Assembly: GCA_021828225.1 (NCBI GenBank)
Contig: JAKASH010000295.1
Coordinates: 1 to 5,181 of the forward strand
Direction: 5' to 3'
Origin: Acidobacteriota bacterium
GTDB lineage: Bacteria; Acidobacteriota; Terriglobia; UBA7540
DNA: 5,181 bases
The translations under genes were made by a program, and so were the position numbers. Under the pieces are notes generated by a model. It had not been told where the DNA came from. It saw nothing but the letters and a program-made list of their open reading frames with translations, and searched no databases. Below are positions 1 through 5,181 of this stretch, one piece after another (position 1 is the stretch's first letter; each line of letters begins with the position of its first letter).

Positions 1-11
1 TGAAACGCCGC

Positions 12-44
12 CTGGGCTCGGCTCGGCGAAGCCGAACGAGCCAG
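12..44. repeat. GC-rich imperfect inverted repeat (stem-loop)
   Basis: The arms around the central TCGGC-GAA-GCCGA pair over about 12 positions, with two or three bulged or mismatched bases. The left arm is CTGGGCTCGGCTCGGC and the right arm is GCCGAACGAGCCAG, with a GAA loop. It lies about 90 bases beyond the stop of the VPA1262-family gene. No T-run follows on either strand. It could be an extragenic palindrome, a back-up terminator or part of a mobile-element end. The window edge hides its far side. Confidence 0.45.
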
Positions 45-104
45 GAGACAAGCGAAGCGCGGCAGGAATAAGTTCAGCATGGCGTCGCTACAGCAACAAA
101 CCTG

Positions 105-124
105 AGCGGTCCGGGGCCACCGCT
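105..124 (-). terminator. Possible intrinsic terminator of the VPA1262-family gene
   Basis: AGCGGT and ACCGCT form a perfect 6-bp stem around an 8-base GC-rich loop, starting 7 bases past the TAG stop at 134-132. On the minus strand it is followed by CAGGTTTGTTG, a moderate T-rich tail rather than an unbroken T-run. The position is right for a terminator, but the tail is weak. Confidence 0.4.
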
Positions 125-131
125 AAACCAA

Positions 132-3100
132 CTATTGAAGTTTGCTTTCCGACTTGTCGCTTGAGGCCAGGAGTTCCTCCACCTGGTCGAGGAACGTGGC
201 AAGTTGGGCCGACGTGCCGATGCCCCCCGAGCGCCATTCGACCATAGGTCTGACCATCGCTAACTCGCTGGCGCCCTGCGACAGCTCCTCCAACTTGTGG
301 TCCGTGATATCGCGTTGTCGCAGGTAGTACTGGCCCCATCGTGTAAAGGCCAGGATCCACAGCGAGACCACCAGGGCACCGTCCCACCGTGTCCAGTCAG
401 ACGTGCTGGCGAGGGGTTGTTGTATGATCCGCCTCTGCCGCTTCAGGATCGCCTGCATCGACTTCAGGCCGGCTTGCTGTCGCTCGGGGCTGCTATAGGC
501 GAAGAGAAACGCGGTGATGTTGGTCGTCTGGCCCTCGCGCGTTCGGTCAAACAGCCGTGGCCGGTCCTTCGATTGCGGTTCCAGTATGCCGGCAAGCTCC
601 TGTGTCCAAATCTCGCAAGCATCGTCGATGTTGGCGCGGTCACTCTCCAATAATGGTGAGATCACGTCCTGGAACAGCCACGGCTCGGTCCAGGTCAGTT
701 GATGCATATGGCCCCGCATGGTGTCGACTAGGCGCTTCAGTTCTTGGGTGGAGATCATTGCCGGCAGGGCTTCGTGCAGCGCCGCGACTAGGACTTTATA
801 GATCTCGGTCTTCTTCGGATTCCGCGCCGCATGATGAACCATCCAGCCCAAGGCGCGCACCCGCTCCTGGTAGGCAAAGGCGGCCAGCGACTGCAGCACG
901 TTGGCAAGTCCTTCCGGTTTTTCCAGCTGCATTTTAATCGCATTCAACCCCATCCATTGCAGCAGACCATTGCCGCTACGAACGAGCCGATCTCGCTGCC
1001 CCTCGCTGATGTCGAACTGTACCGACAGCGAAATCTCGCTGATAATCTGGCTCAATAGGGACAGACGCACCGCGTCGGAGCCTTGAGGCTCCATTGGTAC
1101 GCTAGCCATGTGGGCTTCGGCGATCGGCAGCAGAGCGTCTGGGGCATACCACCACAGAAACTTGATGGTGTAGTACTCCGCCCAGGTCAGGGCTACGTAT
1201 TTTGTCGGATGGAACAAGTGCTCCGGGTCATAGGGGCTGTGTAGCAGGATCTCGATCGGCTCCCGAAAGAGCCGGGCGTCCGTCACGGCCAGTTCCTTGT
1301 CCACCCCGTCGTGCGCGCGGTTGAACGATTCATCGAGGAATCGCGCCAGGAATTCTAGAAAGCGACGCTCGGATGCCAACTCGTGAATGCAGCGGTCCTC
1401 GGTGTGTGAATGCGCAAGCACCTCGCCGAGCACATCCCAGGTCGCCGTGAAGTCCACGAAATTGCCCGCCTGCGAATCCAGGCAATTGCGCGGGCCTGCC
1501 TCCTCAGGCAGCGCGAGCGAGTCATCCTTGAGCAGGTTCAGCACCGCCATCCGCTCCTTCAAGAGATCGCCGCTCAAGCCTTGTAGGGACCGCTCGCCGG
1601 TCCATACGCTGAGCGCGTCGCCTGCCTTTGCCTTATCGAGGAAGCGTAATGGCTCGTAGAGTCGCGGCGCCGCCAACGGCACCGTAGAGTCGAAGAGAAG
1701 CCGCATGGAGGGATTCTCTGTCTCGCCTTCGGGCTGTGCAGCCTTTGCCTCCTGCACCAGCCCGGATTTGTATTGCTCAACCGTGAGCAGGACATCCGCA
1801 GGGATTGGGGTGACTAGCAACGGGTAGTTCTCGGCAGCTTTCTGAAACGAGTTGGATAGGTTGAAACCTGCGACTGGTAGGCCGTCTGGTCCCATGATCA
1901 GGATGTAGCGGTCATGCAGCCGACCGTCCTTCAGGCCGTAGATGCGTAACTTGATACGCTTCAGTAGTTGGCGGTTGTGCTCACAGTTCGCGACCAGATT
2001 ATTAATCCGGCTCCGGGTTGACTTGTCCGGTTCGTCAGGCGAGGATTCGCCTTCTTTGGATGGCTTGGGGAGGGACCTGAAAACGATGTAGTTGGCTTCC
2101 GGTGCCGCACAGAGCAACACCAAACCTAGGCCTGCGGACTCAAAATAGGGATCGAAAATGACCACCTGGTGCTGCTGGTACTTGGCTAGGAGTACTTTGA
2201 ACCACTCCACGAATTGCAGCCGTCCCTCGCCATCGCTCGGTCCCCACCGCGGGAAGAACTGCCCGTCTGACTTCGGTGGATGGAGCCTCTCAAAAAGAGA
2301 GATAAGATCACGGTTTGCGGGAACCCAAGGGTCCGCCTCACGCCCACCAACGCGGCCGGCGAAACCGTGATTGCCGCGACTGATTGTCAGGGCTGCCTGT
2401 ACCCGTGCCGACTCGACCCGTCGAGCCGTCTTTTCCAGCCAGTCGAACTTGACCGGGCCAGCCCCGTGATCCACCACATGACCCTGAAGACGGATCTCTC
2501 GAACGTACCCGACTCGCCACCGGCAACACAGCGTGCCTTCGGGGGAGCGGTTGCTCTGGGCGCCGAATATCTCCAGCTCTGCGCTGTCGGTCATCGCCCC
2601 CAGCTGTTCTCCTACCTCAAAGCTACACTCAAACGCTCCATCTGCATGGCGCTCTGCGGAGGCGATGCCAGAGTAGATGATCTGGGCATTATTCGCCACG
2701 CTCAGGCGGAAATGGAAGCCGCTAAAGTGAGGCACCTGCATTGGATTGAATCGGGCGAGCAGGGTGCGTCGGGCGTCCGCCCAACTCACGTCCAGCAACC
2801 GCCGCTCAAAGTCGTCTAGTGCAGGAAAGACCAGCATCTCGAGGTCACCAAACCGCACCGTATCTGCGCCACCGAAGTCGAGACCTGTATCGGCGTTGAG
2901 ATGCTCGACTGCCAATGCGGTCAACGCGACGTCATAGTCCTGACCGAGCCGGAACAGCGCCCCCTTGTCGGTCTGGGTGATCGAAGCGCTGAAGGCCCCA
3001 GCTCCGCCATGCGGGCTGGAGGGCGAACGCCAGTCATGCGCGTCGCGGTTGAGCAGATAAGCGACGGGGCGGTAGACCAGGTCATCGGCGGCGAGCGCAG

Positions 3101-3497
3101 TCGTTCCGAACCGTGCTCTTAACTTGTCCGAGAGTTCGAGTTCCAATTCTTCGCTGATTGCCGAAACCGTTCGTCCGGCGCTCAATTGCTGTACGAGGTC
3201 CGCGCAGTGGGTACTCTTTAGGTACAGGTTGAGCCGGACGACCTGTGTCTGCACTTGACCGCAGGACTGGAAGTTATCATCGACGCTAGAGGACCAGCAT
3301 TCACTGGAATACCAGTAGGGGACCAAGCGCCCGTAGATAACCCGGTTTTCAATCGATTGCCTGGACTTGATCTGCAAGATCCACATCTGCAGTGCGCAGT
3401 GGCGGGCGTCCTTCAAGAACAGCCGCGCCAGCCGGCCGTCGTTGAGTAGGTCGTCTAGTACAGGAGCCATAGATTTCTCATTAGCAACCTTCCGCAT
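132..3497 (-). CDS. VPA1262-family protein with a divergent phospholipase-D-like core; putative defence-island protein
   Basis: This is a protein of about 1,121 residues that I recognise from memory as belonging to the VPA1262 family, whose biochemical role I do not know. The N-terminal part (about residues 10-330) is the family-type region, including YRPVAYLLNRDAHD near 142-155. Residues about 428-588 look like one PLD-like unit. A strand ends in DPYF (449-452), then comes GRLHDRYILI with the candidate catalytic His528 and Arg530, then GFNLSNS (544-550), which resembles the GSxN segment that follows HKD motifs. The canonical HxK(x4)D is not met, since Arg replaces Lys and no Asp sits at the expected place, so activity is uncertain. 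The rest (about 590-1121) is mostly helical with no domain I can name. I see no signal peptide or clear membrane segment, so it is probably cytoplasmic. I chose the ATG at 3497 because AAGGA lies 8 bases upstream. An in-frame TTG at 3533 would add 12 basic residues. The reading frame is intact. A nuclease or defence effector role is inference. Confidence 0.85.
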   Translation of the reverse strand: MRKVANEKSMAPVLDDLLNDGRLARLFLKDARHCALQMWILQIKSRQSIENRVIYGRLVPYWYSSECWSSSVDDNFQSCGQVQTQVVRLNLYLKSTHCADLVQQLSAGRTVSAISEELELELSDKLRARFGTTALAADDLVYRPVAYLLNRDAHDWRSPSSPHGGAGAFSASITQTDKGALFRLGQDYDVALTALAVEHLNADTGLDFGGADTVRFGDLEMLVFPALDDFERRLLDVSWADARRTLLARFNPMQVPHFSGFHFRLSVANNAQIIYSGIASAERHADGAFECSFEVGEQLGAMTDSAELEIFGAQSNRSPEGTLCCRWRVGYVREIRLQGHVVDHGAGPVKFDWLEKTARRVESARVQAALTISRGNHGFAGRVGGREADPWVPANRDLISLFERLHPPKSDGQFFPRWGPSDGEGRLQFVEWFKVLLAKYQQHQVVIFDPYFESAGLGLVLLCAAPEANYIVFRSLPKPSKEGESSPDEPDKSTRSRINNLVANCEHNRQLLKRIKLRIYGLKDGRLHDRYILIMGPDGLPVAGFNLSNSFQKAAENYPLLVTPIPADVLLTVEQYKSGLVQEAKAAQPEGETENPSMRLLFDSTVPLAAPRLYEPLRFLDKAKAGDALSVWTGERSLQGLSGDLLKERMAVLNLLKDDSLALPEEAGPRNCLDSQAGNFVDFTATWDVLGEVLAHSHTEDRCIHELASERRFLEFLARFLDESFNRAHDGVDKELAVTDARLFREPIEILLHSPYDPEHLFHPTKYVALTWAEYYTIKFLWWYAPDALLPIAEAHMASVPMEPQGSDAVRLSLLSQIISEISLSVQFDISEGQRDRLVRSGNGLLQWMGLNAIKMQLEKPEGLANVLQSLAAFAYQERVRALGWMVHHAARNPKKTEIYKVLVAALHEALPAMISTQELKRLVDTMRGHMHQLTWTEPWLFQDVISPLLESDRANIDDACEIWTQELAGILEPQSKDRPRLFDRTREGQTTNITAFLFAYSSPERQQAGLKSMQAILKRQRRIIQQPLASTSDWTRWDGALVVSLWILAFTRWGQYYLRQRDITDHKLEELSQGASELAMVRPMVEWRSGGIGTSAQLATFLDQVEELLASSDKSESKLQ
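1734..2216 (-). other. Region encoding the divergent PLD-like (HDR-type) domain
   Basis: This is the approximate span of the single PLD-like unit inside the VPA1262-family gene. In translation it runs as a helix (FVEWFKVLLAKYQQHQ), a strand closing on DPYF, a variable charged linker rich in Pro, Ser, Glu and Asp, a strand (KLRIYGL), the LHDRYILI motif encoded around 1919-1890, and GFNLSNS followed by a strand at PLLVTPI. The order strand, H-x-basic, small-residue turn with Asn, strand is that of one half of a PLD active site. Classical PLD enzymes need two such halves. Only one is seen here, so a working enzyme would have to dimerise, as the small bacterial Nuc-type enzymes do. Domain edges are estimates. 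Confidence 0.55.
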
Positions 3498-3505
3498 TCT
3501 CACTG

Positions 3506-3510
3506 TCCTT
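3506..3510 (-). promoter_or_regulatory. Ribosome binding site of the VPA1262-family gene
   Basis: Read on the minus strand, the sequence is AAAAGGACAGTGAGA followed directly by ATG. The AAGGA core is 8 bases from the start codon, a good match to the anti-Shine-Dalgarno sequence at a normal distance. It settles the start at 3497. The TTG at 3533 and the next ATG at 3470 have no comparable purine-rich site. Confidence 0.7.
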
Positions 3511-3595
3511 TTGCCGGCGGCGCTGATTGCCAACTTCCGCTTCAGCCCGCATGGAGACGTTCAGTTTCATTGCAAACAGCAACCCAATTCCACCG

Positions 3596-3609
3596 GGCGC
3601 CGAAGCACC
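3596..3609 (-). other. Short hairpin with a UUCG tetraloop downstream of the transposase
   Basis: On the minus strand GGTGC-TTCG-GCGCC forms a 5-bp stem (one G-T wobble) capped by C(UUCG)G, a tetraloop known to be exceptionally stable in RNA. It lies 35 bases past the transposase stop. No T-run follows, so it is not a classical intrinsic terminator. It might limit read-through, protect the 3' end of the transposase mRNA, or be chance. Confidence 0.3.
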
Positions 3610-3644
3610 GCTTACCATTCATGGAATCTGTATCGCTACCAGTT

Positions 3645-4931
3645 TCAGTCAAGGCCGCCTGACTCCGCTATGTCCACCAAGGTTGGAATGTGCGGGCCAT
3701 ACTCGACAGTCACCGGGCCTTCCGTCATATCCGCAATTCGGACTCCGCTACCGACTTTCCGCGCGTACTTAGCATACAACATCTTTGCCCGGATGATCTC
3801 GTAACTATATCCGCGCCCCATGCGGTTAGCGACCTTGGTCAGGCCATTCAAGCCTTCCGTGTAGGCGTTCGTGATCCGGCTGGGTGAGTCCCAGTAGGCA
3901 AAGATGTCCTCGTAATGATTGTGAACTGTCTTGGCCAAGCTACGGAAGCCATCCAGCCCCGTGTCAGGTAGCGTGTTTTCCCATGCCTCAAACGCCCGCA
4001 TGGCGGACTCCTTGATCGGTTCATCGTAAATCCGATAAAAGGCTTCCTTGAAGTTATAGGCAACGGCAAGTTCTGGGATCACTTGCCGAACAACTTCAAG
4101 AGATTCCGCTTCGGCTGGGGTGAGATTCTGGGGACGCTTTAAGGTGAGCCACCGGATCGACTTCTTGACCTTGATACGTTCTGTCTTGTCCAGCGTCGCC
4201 TGGTACTTCTTGCGCACCGTTTCCAGCGCTTCGGACGCCATTGCAACCACATGGAACTTGTCGATGACCAGACGGGCATTCGGCAGGTACTTGCTGAATG
4301 AGCGTTTGAACGGGCGCCACATGTCCGTGCAGACCCACTCCACCTTTTCTTTGTCAGGCAAGTTCTTGAAGAAGGGCTTCAGATGTTCCTGTGTCCGGAA
4401 CTCCAGCATCTGAAATGCGTTGTTCGTCGCAAGGTTTGTGATGACGCATCGCATGCCCCCGGCCAGATTAACCTCATCTATGCCCATGATGACTGGGGTT
4501 TCGTAATGAACTGTGCGTTCCAAATCATTAATCAGGTCCAGGGCGATATTCTTGATGGTATTGACCGCCAGCCCGGTCTGCTCGGCGAGCGCATGGAAGG
4601 TCATTCCAAGACAGCGCTCCCGAATGGCGTCCACCAGCCTTTTGGTGGCACGGCGCTTTTCATCCAGAAACGTCAATTCCGGGGTAACCATTACTCCGCA
4701 GCTTGTGCAGCGATAGCGTGGCCGGGAGATTTCCAGACGTACCGGCTGCATTTGCATCGGCGTATCAGCGAACACATTCGTTCGGCGGCCATGCCGGTAC
4801 ATGGGTTTGTCGCAATCAGGGCATTGCGGCAAATAACCATCGGCCACGTTGGCGACAACGATGATGCACTTGTTGCCTGTACGAAGATCGACAGGAACAA
4901 CGCCGGGAAGGTTCAACAGATCAAACACCAA
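3645..4931 (-). CDS. ISL3-family transposase
   Basis: This is a 428-residue DDE transposase of the ISL3 family, of usual length and with an undamaged frame. Numbering from the TTG, a zinc-binding region is marked by C37/C40 and C75/C78. A helix-turn-helix-like stretch (TFHALAEQTGLAVNTIKNI) lies at about 111-129. The catalytic residues are probably D152 (in GIDEVN), D203 (in CTDMWRPF) and E359 (in ITNAYTEGLNG). DKFHV at 224-228 and NRMGRGY at 369-375 are also typical. The protein would bind element ends and catalyse cut-and-paste transposition. The start is unusual: there is no ATG, only adjacent TTG (4931) and GTG (4928) codons, with a weak GGA upstream. They overlap the stop of the preceding gene by 8-11 bases. 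The conserved N-terminal FDLLNLPGV begins right there, so little coding sequence can be missing. It reads in the same direction as both neighbours. Confidence 0.93.
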   Translation of the reverse strand: MVFDLLNLPGVVPVDLRTGNKCIIVVANVADGYLPQCPDCDKPMYRHGRRTNVFADTPMQMQPVRLEISRPRYRCTSCGVMVTPELTFLDEKRRATKRLVDAIRERCLGMTFHALAEQTGLAVNTIKNIALDLINDLERTVHYETPVIMGIDEVNLAGGMRCVITNLATNNAFQMLEFRTQEHLKPFFKNLPDKEKVEWVCTDMWRPFKRSFSKYLPNARLVIDKFHVVAMASEALETVRKKYQATLDKTERIKVKKSIRWLTLKRPQNLTPAEAESLEVVRQVIPELAVAYNFKEAFYRIYDEPIKESAMRAFEAWENTLPDTGLDGFRSLAKTVHNHYEDIFAYWDSPSRITNAYTEGLNGLTKVANRMGRGYSYEIIRAKMLYAKYARKVGSGVRIADMTEGPVTVEYGPHIPTLVDIAESGGLD

Positions 4932-5181
4932 GGTCGTCCAGATCGATGTCGCGGCACTCCCGGATCAGATCGTAAATCACGTCGGTCAGGGCGGACATTG
5001 CCTGACGGTCGGACTTGAGCACTAGAGTGGCCAGCTTTTGATGTGAGGTTAGTGCGCGAACCACGCCTTGCTGTACGGCGCCTGGCAAATTTCCCTTCAG
5101 CGCCTGCTCCCGGCTGTTGTTTTCCACCTGAGCCATCACGATATCGTTTTCCCGCGCAATCGCAACGATGTGATTGACGAA
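4921..5181 (-). CDS. C-terminal end of a larger protein, possibly a type I restriction subunit HsdR (cut by the window edge)
   Basis: The frame is open from the window edge at 5181 to a TGA at 4921-4923, giving 86 residues without a start. The GTG-ATG at 5139-5134 is internal, because 14 in-frame residues (FVNHIVAIARENDI) precede it in the same style. The sequence is helical and polar. Its pattern AQVENNS..Q followed by SHQKLATLVLKS and a final IYDLIR resembles the C-terminal tail of some HsdR subunits as I remember them. The diagnostic helicase and nuclease motifs would lie outside the window. The last 12 residues (ECRDIDLDDLGV) are acidic and may be native or come from the transposase junction. 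The stop overlaps the transposase start. If HsdR is right, it is the ATP-dependent translocating and cutting subunit of a restriction complex. Identity is uncertain, but that this is a real coding end is fairly sure. Confidence 0.6.
   Translation of the reverse strand, partial: FVNHIVAIARENDIVMAQVENNSREQALKGNLPGAVQQGVVRALTSHQKLATLVLKSDRQAMSALTDVIYDLIRECRDIDLDDLGV

Larger units (their letters stand above)
3540..4960 (-). mobile_element. ISL3-family insertion sequence, ends not resolved
   Basis: The transposase implies an insertion sequence, but its ends cannot be placed. I compared 3498-3644 with the reverse complement of 4931-5060 by eye and found no convincing terminal inverted repeat. I also found no 8-base target duplication, the size usual for this family. 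The limits given are only the outermost plausible ones. The low edge lies before the ribosome binding site of the next gene. The high edge lies near the point where the upstream protein loses its family-like sequence. The element may be a truncated or rearranged copy. Confidence 0.4.

Noticed and set aside
1..80. Minus-strand frame starting at ATG 80-78 with a hydrophobic start (MLNLFLPRFACLLARSAS), open to the window edge
   Set aside because: It could be the start of a secreted protein, but only 26 codons are visible, no Shine-Dalgarno sequence precedes the ATG, and it runs through the 12-44 palindrome. It is too weak to call.
2280..2819. Plus-strand open frame of 179 codons
   Set aside because: It lies wholly antisense to the VPA1262-family gene. 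Its translation is low in complexity, rich in Arg, Pro and Ser, and shows no domain. Long antisense frames are expected in GC-rich coding DNA.
3498..3644. Possible sigma-70 promoter for the VPA1262-family gene, with TTGCAA as the -35 element on the minus strand
   Set aside because: At 17 bases spacing the -10 position reads ATGCGG, a poor match, and no other pair of boxes was convincing.
3562..3647. 8-base direct repeat CAGTTTCA at 3562-3569 and 3640-3647, considered as a target-site duplication
   Set aside because: Both copies are on the same side of the transposase and one overlaps its stop codon, so they cannot flank the element. One such 8-mer pair in about 150 bases is not far from chance.
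3367..3804. Plus-strand open frame of 145 codons across the intergenic gap
   Set aside because: It overlaps the ends of two well-supported minus-strand genes, and its translation looks like random sequence.
4383..5018. Plus-strand open frame of 211 codons
   Set aside because: It is antisense to the transposase and to the upstream gene end. The transposase has all its catalytic motifs on the other strand, and this frame shows no recognisable protein features.
1..5181. CRISPR array, tRNA or rRNA genes
   Set aside because: I saw no regularly spaced repeats and no tRNA- or rRNA-like segments on either strand.

Overview
The window is about 5.2 kb of mid-to-high GC DNA (by eye, in the fifties). 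It looks like accessory DNA from a proteobacterium, probably a beta- or gammaproteobacterium. That placement rests on the style of the two large proteins and is inference. There are no rRNA, tRNA or housekeeping genes to anchor it. All three supported genes lie on the minus strand, so transcription runs from high to low coordinates.

In order of transcription: (1) 5181-4921 is the last 86 codons of a gene that enters from the right edge. Its composition and a motif around residues SHQKLATLVL suggest the C-terminal tail of an HsdR-like (type I restriction subunit) protein, but this is tentative. (2) 4931-3645 is a full-length ISL3-family transposase with an N-terminal zinc-binding pair of CxxC motifs and the D, D, E catalytic residues. 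Its only plausible start codons are a TTG/GTG pair that overlaps the stop of gene 1. I could not find terminal inverted repeats or a target duplication. (3) 3497-132 is a roughly 1,121-residue protein that I recognise as a VPA1262-family protein. It carries a single divergent phospholipase-D-like (PLD-like) core in its middle and a long helical C-terminal half of unknown function. Its start is fixed by a good Shine-Dalgarno sequence before an ATG rather than by the upstream TTG that gives the longest frame.

The non-coding DNA is short. The 147 bases at 3498-3644 hold the ribosome binding site and a small UUCG-capped hairpin. The 131 bases at 1-131 hold two inverted repeats, one right after the stop of the VPA1262-family gene that may act as a terminator.

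Taken together this looks like a slice of a defence or genomic island: a probable restriction gene, a mobile-element transposase and a large PLD-like nuclease candidate in one direction. The best candidate for an undescribed system is the VPA1262-family protein. Any functional link to the upstream restriction-like gene is inference.
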